A model generated the notes under the pieces. That model was not told where the DNA came from. It did not search any database and saw only the letters and a program-made list of their open reading frames with translations. From an uncultured Chromatiaceae bacterium (GTDB lineage Bacteria; Pseudomonadota; Gammaproteobacteria; Enterobacterales; Alteromonadaceae), in NCBI GenBank assembly GCA_946482615.1, contig CAMLSF010000126.1, positions 1 to 10,211 of the forward strand: a DNA stretch of 10,211 nucleotides, read 5' to 3'. A program made the position numbers and the translations under genes. Shown here one piece after another: positions 1 through 6,186 of the stretch (positions are counted from its first letter, which is position 1; every line of letters begins with the position of its first letter).

Positions 1-174
1 CGCACTGCAATGACAGATGCGATGAAACCTGAAGCCAGGGACCGTTTAGTGGCGATGAAGCCGGTTGGTCGTTTAGGCGAAGCCACAGAAATTGCTCATA
101 CAGCTAAATACATTTTCGAAAACGACTTTTTTACCGGCCGTGTCGTTGAAGTGGATGGTGGTATTAGTATGTAA
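1..174 (+). CDS. Short-chain dehydrogenase/reductase (SDR), C-terminal fragment
   Basis: The last 57 codons of a gene that begins before the window, ending at TAA 172-174. The reading frame gives a typical C-terminal part of a classical SDR oxidoreductase: an MKPVGRLGEATEIA stretch, which matches the usual 'P.gR.g.peEia' segment, then a helix and the closing TGRVVEVDGGISM, which matches the family's 'TG..i.vDGG' ending. SDR enzymes are cytoplasmic NAD(P)(H)-dependent oxidoreductases with a Rossmann fold. The cofactor motif and the YxxxK catalytic site lie outside the window, so substrate and cofactor cannot be judged. A strong hairpin follows directly after the stop codon and probably separates this gene from the next. 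Confidence 0.85.
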   Translation, partial: RTAMTDAMKPEARDRLVAMKPVGRLGEATEIAHTAKYIFENDFFTGRVVEVDGGISM

Positions 175-176
175 TC

Positions 177-219
177 AAAATGGGGTCAGATCACATTATC
201 AAAGAACTGGCCCCATTTT
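177..219. repeat. 13-bp inverted repeat (REP-like element or bidirectional terminator)
   Basis: AAAATGGGGTCAG (177-189) faces CTGGCCCCATTTT (207-219). The arms are complementary at every position except one that forms a G-T wobble in RNA, around a 17-base loop. The element starts two bases after the SDR stop codon. With A-rich and T-rich flanks it could act as a terminator in both directions. The TGGGGTCAGATCACATT stretch also resembles, from memory, dispersed GGGGTCAG-type palindromes seen in gammaproteobacterial genomes, some linked to REP-associated tyrosine transposases. No second copy is evident in this window. The dyad is certain; its class is inference. Confidence 0.6.
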
Positions 220-242
220 CAGTTTTTACGGGAATCTTTCTG

Positions 243-653
243 ATGAAACTTGTACTTTTTCTGTTGCTGCTTGTTCTTTCCGCTTTTACCTCTGCACAGC
301 AACTGGATACTCCCAATTACAAAGTCGAAATTCAGCAACTATGCCCGGAAGGTGAAGTGCAATGCCAACAGGTGCTGTACAAAGGCACTTCTAAAGTATC
401 GGGTGCCAGCATCGAATTAAAAGGCTCGGTTTGGCATAGCTTGTGTGCCGATGAGGTAACGCCCTGTCGTTTTTTAGGTTATCAGTTTAACAATGGCCGT
501 ATTCGTTATCTGGTGCATGAAACTGGCTTGTTACAGGTGATTGGCAGTTCAGGAAAAGTGTTATTGCAAGAGCAGGGCACCTGGGACTATCAACAAGAGA
601 ACCAACAAGGATCAGGCAACAGCAGTACCACAGAGCCTGAGAGCAAAATATGA
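243..653 (+). CDS. Small secreted protein with four cysteines, unknown function
   Basis: A 136-residue protein that I cannot assign to a family. It begins with a clear signal peptide: MK, a run of leucines and valines, then FTSA before QQ, so cleavage near residue 18 is likely and the mature protein is about 118 residues in the periplasm or outside the cell. The mature part has four cysteines in two pairs (LCPEGEVQC and LCADEVTPC), spacing that suggests disulfides. The C-terminal end is low-complexity and rich in Gln, Ser, Asn and Glu. ATG 243 was chosen because the signal peptide starts there and GGGA (230-233) sits nine bases upstream; an earlier in-frame ATG at 180 lies inside the inverted repeat. 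The stop overlaps the next start in an ATGA junction, so the two genes are probably translated together. Confidence 0.75.
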   Translation: MKLVLFLLLLVLSAFTSAQQLDTPNYKVEIQQLCPEGEVQCQQVLYKGTSKVSGASIELKGSVWHSLCADEVTPCRFLGYQFNNGRIRYLVHETGLLQVIGSSGKVLLQEQGTWDYQQENQQGSGNSSTTEPESKI

Positions 654-1195
654 GGCCACTGGATGCAGGTCCTTTAACACTGCGTTTACTGACAGATGCA
701 GATTGGCCCTTATTCCTTGAGTTGCATCGTCAGCAACTGGTGTTGCAGTATGTCGCCGATCCATTTTCGGAAGAGCAAATCCGTCAGCGTTTTGATGAAA
801 GGTTACAGCCCTGGCAAGCCGGTGATTTGCATTGGCTGAGTTTAGTGGTGGTCGAAAAGCAAAGTGGCACTGCGACAGGGGTTTGTGGTTTTCATTGCCT
901 GGAGCCGGACCCGGACAGACCTTTAACCGCCGAAGTGGGTTATCTGTTTTTGCCGCAGTTTTTTGGCAAAGGTTATGCGACACAAGCGTTAAAAGCTACT
1001 CTGGAGTATGGCGCTGAACTTGGGATCAAACACTGGCAGGCTGTGGTGACTGAAGGCAATCTTGGTTCCTGCAGAGTACTGGAAAAGTGCGGCTTTCATT
1101 GGGTAGAGCGTCAACATAATGGCTATCAGATAGGCAATCAATTTGTCGCTGATTTAATTTACAAAAAAGGCGACAGCCAAGGAGTAACGGCGTGA
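650..1195 (+). CDS. GNAT-family N-acetyltransferase (RimJ/RimL type)
   Basis: A 181-residue GCN5-related acetyltransferase, which moves an acetyl group from acetyl-CoA to an amine. The N-terminal L(T)LRLLTDADWP stretch, the GVCGFHCL beta-strand and the EVGYLFLPQFFGKGYATQAL segment follow the RimJ/RimL subfamily layout. Residues 103-110 (QFFGKGYA) form the acetyl-CoA pyrophosphate loop (Q/RxxGxG/A). Asn137 to Ser140 followed by VLEKCGF is the usual motif-B 'N..S..vleK.GF' helix. Substrates in this subfamily range from ribosomal proteins to small molecules and antibiotics, so the target is unknown. The start ATG overlaps the previous stop (ATGA), and the stop TGA overlaps the next GTG (GTGA), placing it inside a tight operon. 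Confidence 0.88.
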   Translation: MRPLDAGPLTLRLLTDADWPLFLELHRQQLVLQYVADPFSEEQIRQRFDERLQPWQAGDLHWLSLVVVEKQSGTATGVCGFHCLEPDPDRPLTAEVGYLFLPQFFGKGYATQALKATLEYGAELGIKHWQAVVTEGNLGSCRVLEKCGFHWVERQHNGYQIGNQFVADLIYKKGDSQGVTA

Positions 1196-2067
1196 TCCCG
1201 GTTGAATTTATTCTGTTGCTGTTAAGTCCGGTTTTTTTCATTTTTATTGCCTTTGAATGGCTTTCCAGCGAAAAACGCGGCAAGGCCTTATACCAGTGGC
1301 GTGACACAGCCGCCAACTTTGGTTTAGCGGCTTTGCATCAGGCCGGTGACTTTATTGCCTTGCTGGTGCTGCTGCCTTTTATGTTATGGTTATCGCAGTT
1401 TGCGTTGTTTTCTATTGAGTTTTCGGCGCTGAATTTAGTTTGGCTCTTTATTGCCCAAGACTTTTTGTATTACTGGTTTCACCGCTGCTCGCACAGAGTG
1501 CGCTGGTTATGGGCGTCCCATGTTGCGCATCACAGCTCACGTTTAATGAATTTCAGCACGGCCTTTCGCCAGTCTTTAACTTACCCTATTTCCGGCATGT
1601 GGTTATTCTGGCTGCCGCTGGTGCTGCTGGGGTTTGAAGTGCAGCTGGTGCTGGCTGTGGTGGCTATTAACTTAGCCTTTCAGTTTTTTGTCCATACCCA
1701 GTCCGGCAAACACTGGGGACTATTGGGTTTAGTGCTGAATACTCCAGCCTGGCACCGCGTGCATCATGCCTGCAATCCGCAGTATATAGACCGTAACTAT
1801 GCCGGGGTTTTAATTGTCTGGGACAGACTTTTTGGTACTTTTGTGCCTGAAGACGAAGCTTGCCGTTATGGTATTACCGACGATTTTCAGTCGAGTAATC
1901 CGCTGACTATTACCTTTTACGAATGGCGGAAAATGATTAGGTTGTGGCCACAGCTCGCGGGCTGGCGGAATAAACTTAAATTGTTGGTTGGTCCACCGGA
2001 AGATTTTGCTGAATTGTCTGTATCGCACAACAAAAAGCAAGGAAAGGAGATGGAAGGCAGTGAATAA
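1192..2067 (+). CDS. Fatty acid hydroxylase / sterol desaturase family membrane protein
   Basis: A 291-residue integral membrane di-iron protein of the fatty acid hydroxylase superfamily (PF04116 type). Several hydrophobic segments are visible: roughly residues 2-20, 42-66, 75-93, 135-165. The histidine boxes are complete: H97-x3-H101 (HRCSH), H110-x2-HH114 (HVAHH), H168 with H174, and H188-x2-HH192 (HRVHH). These bind the two irons that activate oxygen to hydroxylate or desaturate lipid-like substrates. The substrate cannot be told from sequence. The GTG start at 1192 is supported by AAGGAG at 1179-1184, seven bases upstream, and by the GTGA overlap with the acetyltransferase stop. The last residues after about 262 are hydrophilic. 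The 3' end overlaps the deacetylase start by eight bases. Confidence 0.9.
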   Translation: MIPVEFILLLLSPVFFIFIAFEWLSSEKRGKALYQWRDTAANFGLAALHQAGDFIALLVLLPFMLWLSQFALFSIEFSALNLVWLFIAQDFLYYWFHRCSHRVRWLWASHVAHHSSRLMNFSTAFRQSLTYPISGMWLFWLPLVLLGFEVQLVLAVVAINLAFQFFVHTQSGKHWGLLGLVLNTPAWHRVHHACNPQYIDRNYAGVLIVWDRLFGTFVPEDEACRYGITDDFQSSNPLTITFYEWRKMIRLWPQLAGWRNKLKLLVGPPEDFAELSVSHNKKQGKEMEGSE

Positions 2068-2785
2068 ATTGGTACTGAAACTATTGCTGCTGTTAGCAGT
2101 CCTGTTCTTTGCTATCTGGCAACTGTCTTCCAGCGTTAAGTTTCAGTTGTTTGGTGAGCTGATCCACAAAGTGGATACAGAACAAAAGCTGGTGGCTTTA
2201 ACTTTTGATGACGGCCCAACACCACATTACACAGCCGGGGTTTTGCAGCTGTTAGAGCTGTATCAGGTCAAGGCTACTTTTTTTGTCACAGGAGCCGAAA
2301 CCCAGCGTTATATGACACAGGCAAAACAAATTGTTGCGGCAGGCCATCAGCTTGGCAATCACAGCTGGTCTCATCAACGCATGGTCTTTATGTCATTGGA
2401 TGAGATTAACCGTGAAATTGAAGGCACAGATCAACAGATCCGTGCCGCAGGATATCAAGGCGATATTCTGTTCAGGCCACCTTATGGTAAAAAGCTGGTG
2501 CTGTTGCCCTGGTATCTGGCAAAGACCGACAGAACCAGCATTATGTGGGATATAGCGCCTGAGACTTTTGATGAAGAGACCGAAGATCCACAGACAATGG
2601 CCGCGCAGGTGCTGGAGCAGGTTCAGCCCGGTTCTATCGTATTGCTGCATCTGATGTACAAAAATCGTGAAGCCTCACGTGCAGCCTTGCCGATTATTAT
2701 TAAAGGCTTAAAAGCCAAAGGTTATGCAATGGTCAGGCTGTCTGACTTGCTTGCTGCCCAAAAACAAGCCACAGTAAAGCACTAA
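2060..2785 (+). CDS. Membrane-anchored polysaccharide deacetylase (NodB/CE4 domain)
   Basis: A 241-residue carbohydrate esterase family 4 protein that removes N- or O-acetyl groups from glycans in the periplasm or cell wall. All main motifs are visible: TFDDGP with Asp50 as likely base and Asp51 as metal ligand; NHSWSH with metal ligands His101 and His105; RPPYG with Arg139; DIAPETF in the motif 4 position; and LLH with His197. A hydrophobic segment at residues 4-21 without an obvious cleavage site suggests an N-terminal anchor. The GTG start at 2060 was chosen because AAGGAG (2044-2049) lies ten bases upstream and it places the anchor at the very N-terminus; the longer in-frame TTG at 1988 would run 24 codons into the hydroxylase gene. 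The overlap with the preceding gene implies translational coupling. Confidence 0.9.
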   Translation: MNKLVLKLLLLLAVLFFAIWQLSSSVKFQLFGELIHKVDTEQKLVALTFDDGPTPHYTAGVLQLLELYQVKATFFVTGAETQRYMTQAKQIVAAGHQLGNHSWSHQRMVFMSLDEINREIEGTDQQIRAAGYQGDILFRPPYGKKLVLLPWYLAKTDRTSIMWDIAPETFDEETEDPQTMAAQVLEQVQPGSIVLLHLMYKNREASRAALPIIIKGLKAKGYAMVRLSDLLAAQKQATVKH

Positions 2786-2811
2786 TCAGATCATCAGAGG
2801 CGGAGGGAATC

Positions 2812-3159
2812 ATGCTTTATCAAGGCAGTTGTCATTGTGGTGCAGTGGCTTATCAGGTTGAGGCGGATATCAGTTCTGCGTTAAGTTGTAATTGTTCGAT
2901 TTGTAGCAGAAAAGGCTATTTGCTGAGTTTTGTCCCAGGCGACAAGCTAACTTTATTAAAAAAGGATCAGCCTTTAACCACCTACACTTTTAATACCCAT
3001 AAGATTAAACACCAGACCTGTCCGGTCTGTGGTTGTTCACCTTTTGCTTTAGGCACAGATCCACAAGGCAATGAAGTCGCGGCAATTAATCTGCGTTGTT
3101 TAGAAGGTATAGATTTGGATGCTTTAGAGATCCACAAGCATGACGGAAAACACAGCTAA
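2812..3159 (+). CDS. GFA-family zinc protein, short form
   Basis: A 115-residue protein of the glutathione-dependent formaldehyde-activating enzyme (GFA) superfamily, whose members carry structural and labile zinc. The cysteine pattern is complete: C7-H-C9-G, C26-N-C28-S-I-C31 and C70-P-V-C73-G. The founding enzyme condenses formaldehyde with glutathione, but most short homologues have no proven activity, so the reaction here is unknown. A strong GGAGG at 2802-2806 lies five bases before the ATG. It follows the deacetylase after 26 bases with no terminator between them, so it is probably the last gene of the same operon. A longer GFA paralogue lies at 5603-6043. Confidence 0.88.
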   Translation: MLYQGSCHCGAVAYQVEADISSALSCNCSICSRKGYLLSFVPGDKLTLLKKDQPLTTYTFNTHKIKHQTCPVCGCSPFALGTDPQGNEVAAINLRCLEGIDLDALEIHKHDGKHS

Positions 3160-3183
3160 ACAAGGTGGTGGCTTTAAAGCCTG

Positions 3184-3210
3184 AAAAGCAGGGGCTGGCT
3201 TGAGCCCCTG
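3184..3210 (-). terminator. Rho-independent terminator of yjdM
   Basis: CAGGGGCT (3189-3196) pairs perfectly with AGCCCCTG (3203-3210) around a six-base loop. On the minus strand the stem is followed by a CTTTTC stretch (complement of 3184-3187), and it lies 12 bases beyond the yjdM stop codon. On the plus strand no T run follows the stem, so it would serve the GFA gene at 2812-3159 less well. A perfect palindrome GGCTTTAAAGCC lies next to it at 3170-3181. Confidence 0.75.
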
Positions 3211-3221
3211 TGGTATTCAAC

Positions 3222-3563
3222 TCATTGCTTTTTAACAAACTCAGACTTCAACTTCATAGCACCAAAACCATCAATTTTACAGTCGATATCGTGATCACCT
3301 TCGACCAGACGTATACCTTTGACCTTTGTGCCAATCTTCACTACTAACGAAGAACCTTTGACTTTTAAGTCTTTAATCACTGTGACCGTATCGCCATCCT
3401 GCAGCACATTGCCTGCTGAGTCGCGGATCACTTTGTCGCCTTCTGCCGCATCTGAGCTGGTTGCTGCGGACCATTCATGACCACATTCAGGGCATATCAA
3501 TAAAGTGTTGTCTTCGTAGGTATAGGCGGAGTTGCATTGTGGGCAGGCGGGTAATTGGCTCAT
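3222..3563 (-). CDS. yjdM: YjdM/PhnA-family zinc-ribbon protein
   Basis: A 113-residue protein closely resembling E. coli YjdM (formerly PhnA) over its whole length. It has an N-terminal zinc ribbon with C7-x2-C10 and C24-x2-C27 (CPQC, CPEC), a short acidic linker, and a C-terminal SH3-like domain with the conserved [17 protein letters not shown] and [17 protein letters not shown] segments. Despite the old name it is not part of the phosphonate pathway. E. coli PhnA is not the phosphonoacetate hydrolase of the same name, and the cellular role is not established. The ATG at 3563 has AGGA a few bases upstream on the minus strand. It lies 81 bases downstream of the NYN gene, but a terminator and a promoter in that gap suggest it can be transcribed alone. 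Confidence 0.95.
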   Translation of the reverse strand: MSQLPACPQCNSAYTYEDNTLLICPECGHEWSAATSSDAAEGDKVIRDSAGNVLQDGDTVTVIKDLKVKGSSLVVKIGTKVKGIRLVEGDHDIDCKIDGFGAMKLKSEFVKKQ

Positions 3564-3593
3564 GATATTCCTGATTCAATGGTAAGAGGTGCG

Positions 3594-3621
3594 AAAAGGC
3601 CGGCATTGTAGCCGAAAGGCC
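3594..3621 (-). terminator. Probable terminator of the NYN gene
   Basis: On the minus strand, CGGC (3614-3611) pairs with GCCG (3604-3601) around the loop TACAAT. The stem is extended by GGC/GCC after a four-base bulge and is followed by TTTTC (complement of 3594-3597). It lies about 25 bases after the NYN stop codon. A second small hairpin, GCCCT (3619-3623) with AGGGC (3633-3637), lies between the two. Moderate support, because the bulge weakens the stem. Confidence 0.45.
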
Positions 3622-3633
3622 CTACTTTTTACA
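3605..3633 (-). promoter_or_regulatory. Candidate sigma-70 promoter of yjdM
   Basis: On the minus strand, TGTAAA (3633-3628) is separated by exactly 17 bases from TACAAT (3610-3605). The -10 has five of six consensus bases and the -35 three of six. Transcription would start near 3598, about 35 bases before the yjdM ATG at 3563. The -10 lies in the loop of the upstream gene's putative terminator. Confidence 0.4.
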
Positions 3634-3644
3634 GGGCTTTTAGC

Positions 3645-4118
3645 TCAGAGCAATAAATCCGCTTCAATAGGCCGCCAGACGGCACAGCTTTGCTGTAGCG
3701 ATTGCGCCGTTAAGCCAGGTACGCTGTACACCACAGTATCAACCCCATGTTGTTTGTAGACGGCCTGCAGCAGCAAATCGAAATCACCATCGCCTGAGAG
3801 TAAGACCACAGTGTCGACTTCGGCGGCTAAGGTCAGCATATCAATGGTTATACCCACGTCCCAGTCGCCTTTGGCCGAACCGTCGGCGCGCTGAATAAAA
3901 GGTTTGAGTTTGACCTCAAAGCCAATATGGCGCAGCGCATCCTGAAATTTAATCTGCTGATCATCTTTTTTATCAATGGCGTAAGCAAAGGCGTAGCTGA
4001 TCTGCCCTCTAAGCTGCAGTAACTGCCAGAATTTACGGTAATTAAAGGAGCGGCCATAGGCCTGTCTGGTGGTGTAATAAATGTTTTGTACATCGACAAA
4101 AACTGCAATTTTTTCCAT
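3645..4118 (-). CDS. NYN-domain protein (LabA-like PIN-fold nuclease family)
   Basis: A 157-residue protein that is almost entirely one NYN domain, a PIN-like fold found in predicted RNases. The acidic metal-binding positions are present: Asp9 in VFVDVQN with Asn12, Asp85/Asp87 and Asp93 in GDWDVGITIDML, and Asp110/Asp112 in SGDGDFD. The order and spacing match the LabA/DUF88 group; members are thought to act on RNA, but the substrate here is unknown. ATG 4118 was chosen because the protein then starts directly with the first beta-strand and an extended -10 element at 4158-4150 would give a leader of about 25 bases. An in-frame TTG at 4133 would add five residues. No clear Shine-Dalgarno sequence is visible for either start. 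It is divergent from the YehS-like gene. Confidence 0.88.
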   Translation of the reverse strand: MEKIAVFVDVQNIYYTTRQAYGRSFNYRKFWQLLQLRGQISYAFAYAIDKKDDQQIKFQDALRHIGFEVKLKPFIQRADGSAKGDWDVGITIDMLTLAAEVDTVVLLSGDGDFDLLLQAVYKQHGVDTVVYSVPGLTAQSLQQSCAVWRPIEADLLL

Positions 4119-4149
4119 CACAAGCAAAACCAAAATGAAGATTTTATGG

Positions 4150-4158
4150 ACTATAGCA
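4150..4158 (-). promoter_or_regulatory. Extended -10 promoter of the NYN gene
   Basis: On the minus strand the sequence reads TGCTATAGT: a TG dinucleotide one base before a five-of-six -10 hexamer. No good -35 is found at 16-18 bases, as expected of an extended -10 promoter. The start of transcription would lie near 4143, about 25 bases before the ATG at 4118. Confidence 0.4.
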
Positions 4159-4209
4159 TGGCATCTGTTTGAAACCGCGAAAGAAAATCAGCCTGTCGCG
4201 CTTTGTGTC

Positions 4210-4218
4210 TGTTAAAAT
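4210..4218 (+). promoter_or_regulatory. Extended -10 promoter of the YehS-like gene
   Basis: TGTTAAAAT carries the TGn extension before TAAAAT, which has five of six -10 consensus bases. No convincing -35 is seen. Transcription would start near 4225, about 30 bases before ATG 4255, which supports that start over the in-frame TTG at 4228. Confidence 0.35.
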
Positions 4219-4254
4219 GGCTGTAACTTGTCCGGAGCGCTTTGCGAATTTTCT

Positions 4255-4725
4255 ATGAATAACAACGATGTATTACGCCGTTTACGTTACGCCTTTGATT
4301 TTGGCGATCAACAAATGATGAATTTATTTGCCCATGCCGGTTTAACCGCCAGCCGGGCCCAGGTCAGTGACTGGCTGAAAAAAGACGAAGATGCGGCTTT
4401 TCAGCCTTGTGATGATGTCACTTTAGCCACTTTCTTAAACGGCCTGATCATCGAACGCAGAGGGCGCAAAGACGGCGAACTGCCTGTGGCAGAGCAGCGT
4501 TTGAATAACAACATTATTTTTCGTAAGTTAAAAATAGCGCTGGATTTAAAAGATGATGACATAGTGCAAATGATGACCAATATTGGTTTTCGCATCAGCA
4601 AACCTGAACTAAGCGCTTTTTTCCGCCGTGCGGATCACCATCATTACCGCCAGTGTCAGGATCAAATTCTGCGTAACTTTATCAAAGCTGTGCAGATCAA
4701 ATACCGCGAAAGCGCAGAAGACTAA
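4255..4725 (+). CDS. yehS: DUF1456 family protein, YehS-like
   Basis: A 156-residue protein that matches E. coli YehS in length and layout. It is built of two tandem copies of the DUF1456 domain, at about residues 3-65 and 84-146. Each starts with an NN[DN] helix (NNDVLRRLRYAF, NNNIIFRKLKIAL) and ends with a similar block (AAFQPCDDVTLATFLNGLI, HHYRQCQDQILRNFIKAV). The linker carries RRGRKDGELPVAEQRLNNN, also typical of YehS. It is predicted to be soluble and cytoplasmic, and its function is not known. ATG 4255 gives the family's usual N-terminus. The nearest purine-rich stretch, GGAG at 4233-4236, is rather far upstream at 18 bases. It is followed after 38 bases by the PhzF gene with no clear terminator. 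Confidence 0.9.
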   Translation: MNNNDVLRRLRYAFDFGDQQMMNLFAHAGLTASRAQVSDWLKKDEDAAFQPCDDVTLATFLNGLIIERRGRKDGELPVAEQRLNNNIIFRKLKIALDLKDDDIVQMMTNIGFRISKPELSAFFRRADHHHYRQCQDQILRNFIKAVQIKYRESAED

Positions 4726-4763
4726 CAGCCTGTTATTCAAAAGCGACAAACAGGATCTCAGGC

Positions 4764-5549
4764 ATGGAAGCGCCGCTGTATTTTTTTAAAGTGTTTACCC
4801 ATGATGCTCAGGCAGGTAACCCTGCTGCCTGCGCTTTATTAGCCGAATGGCCTGAAAGTGCTTTGTTACAGCGCATAGCTTATGAAGCTCAACAGGTGGT
4901 GACAGCTTTTGTGGTACCCACAACAGATAACCCTTACCAGTTCCAAATCCGTTGGTTTTCCTGTCAGCAAGAAATCAACCTGTGTGGCCACGGCACCTTG
5001 GCTGCAGCTGCTTTGCTACGTCAACTCAAAGGTGAGGGGCGCTACACCTTTCTTAGTCCTTATGGCGAACCGCAGGTTACAGTCAGAACCGGCGAATTAG
5101 TAATGCAATTACCGCAGTGGCCTGCAACTCCTGTTCAATGGCCTGCGGCTTTGGCCTGTGTTGAGGTGCTGGATGCGTTTCAGACCCGCGATTTAGTGCT
5201 GGTGCTGAAGGATCAACAGGCTGTACAGCAATTTGAACCTGATGCTGAGCTGATCCGCCAATTACCACAGCATGCGTTGATCGTCACTGCTTTTAGTCCC
5301 CCTGATACTTATGTGCTGCGTTATTTTGCGCCAGCTATTGGCATAGAAGAAGACATAGCAACAGGTTCAGCTCAGTGTTCCCTTGCACCTTATTGGGCTG
5401 CAAAAACAGGCCTGAGCAGCTTTAAGGTACTGCAGCTTTCTGCTACTCCAGCCAGCTTTGCTGTCACTATTCAGTCCGGCCAGCTGTATTTAAAGACGCA
5501 AGCCGTAGCTGTACCGCATCTGATCAGGCCTGTAGCAACAATGCCTTAA
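4764..5549 (+). CDS. PhzF-family isomerase/epimerase-like protein lacking the catalytic Glu
   Basis: A 261-residue member of the PhzF (diaminopimelate epimerase-like fold) family. The N-terminal domain shows F-T-H-D-A-Q-A-GNPAA (residues 11-22) and the CGHGT turn. The C-terminal domain shows IEEDIATGSAQCSLAPYW, the family's 'EDp.TGSAh..laPYW' signature. In Pseudomonas PhzF the segment IAREMNLSESTFV carries catalytic Glu45; the aligned segment here, IAYEAQQVVTAFV, has valine (Val46) at that place, and the usual GSAH is GSAQ. The protein may therefore be inactive as a PhzF-type isomerase or use another mechanism. Nothing nearby forms a phenazine pathway, so a phenazine role should not be assumed. 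AGGA at 4752-4755 lies eight bases before the ATG. Confidence 0.88.
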   Translation: MEAPLYFFKVFTHDAQAGNPAACALLAEWPESALLQRIAYEAQQVVTAFVVPTTDNPYQFQIRWFSCQQEINLCGHGTLAAAALLRQLKGEGRYTFLSPYGEPQVTVRTGELVMQLPQWPATPVQWPAALACVEVLDAFQTRDLVLVLKDQQAVQQFEPDAELIRQLPQHALIVTAFSPPDTYVLRYFAPAIGIEEDIATGSAQCSLAPYWAAKTGLSSFKVLQLSATPASFAVTIQSGQLYLKTQAVAVPHLIRPVATMP

Positions 5550-5602
5550 CAACTGAGCGCAATTGCAGTAGGCTGATGTGAGTTTTTAGCAGGAGACTTC
5601 TT

Positions 5603-6043
5603 ATGTCGACACAACAAGTTCAGACCGGTCAGGGGCCAGTTTATGGTCAGTGTTTATGTGGCAAAGTCAAAGTGAAAGTGGCTCAGATGGCATTCAGAGT
5701 GGGCGCTTGCCATTGTCAGTACTGCCGCACCTGGACTGGTGGTCCTTTGTTTACCTTTGATTGTGGCACTGAGGTCAAACTGGACGGCGCTTGTTTTAGC
5801 TCCAGTTTTCAATCCTCCGACTGGGCCGAGCGTGGCTTTTGTAACAACTGCGGTACGCATTTGTTTTACCGGCTCAAACAAAATGGCCAGTATTTTATTC
5901 CGGCAGGTCTGCTGACACTGCCTGATGATCCTGTGTTCGATCACCAGATTTTTATCGAACAGAAACCTCACTGGTACTGTTTTGCGAATCAAACCAAGGA
6001 ACTGACAGGGGCTGAAGTTTTTGCGTCCTTTAGCTCCGACTGA
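5603..6043 (+). CDS. GFA-family zinc protein
   Basis: A 146-residue GFA-superfamily protein with the complete cysteine set: C17-L-C19-G, C36-H-C38-Q-Y-C41 and C80-N-N-C83-GT. The HCQYCR and GFCNNCGTHLFYR stretches are characteristic of the family. Members bind zinc; some bind glutathione adducts or act on aldehydes, but this homologue cannot be assigned a substrate. It is longer than the paralogue at 2812-3159 and differs from it outside the cysteines, so the two are not a recent duplication. A strong AGGAGA at 5591-5596 precedes the ATG by six bases. It may be co-transcribed with the PhzF gene 53 bases upstream, since no hairpin terminator is seen between them. Confidence 0.9.
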   Translation: MSTQQVQTGQGPVYGQCLCGKVKVKVAQMAFRVGACHCQYCRTWTGGPLFTFDCGTEVKLDGACFSSSFQSSDWAERGFCNNCGTHLFYRLKQNGQYFIPAGLLTLPDDPVFDHQIFIEQKPHWYCFANQTKELTGAEVFASFSSD

Positions 6044-6186
6044 AGCTTGTCTTTGCTTACCTGGCTATTGTGATCCAAAGTACTGCAGAGGCCGTTGAAA
6101 AATGAACAAAAGCACCTGTTGTTAAGTCCTTGTTTATATTTCAGCTTTACACTGGGTTTTCAGATTTTTTGGTGAATGGAGCGCGC

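Noticed and set aside
612..983. Minus-strand open frame of 123 codons opposite the acetyltransferase gene
   Set aside because: It lies wholly against a gene with clear GNAT motifs, shows no domain, and is explained by codon bias on the opposite strand.
4729..4754. CCTGTT/AACAGG hairpin before the PhzF gene
   Set aside because: Only six base pairs with a loop of 14 bases and no T run; it overlaps the ribosome binding site but is too weak to claim as a terminator or switch.
6130..6186. Upstream TTG start for pldA, adding 19 residues
   Set aside because: The extra residues would bury the signal peptide, and the GTG at 6187 has a TGGAG site at the right distance.
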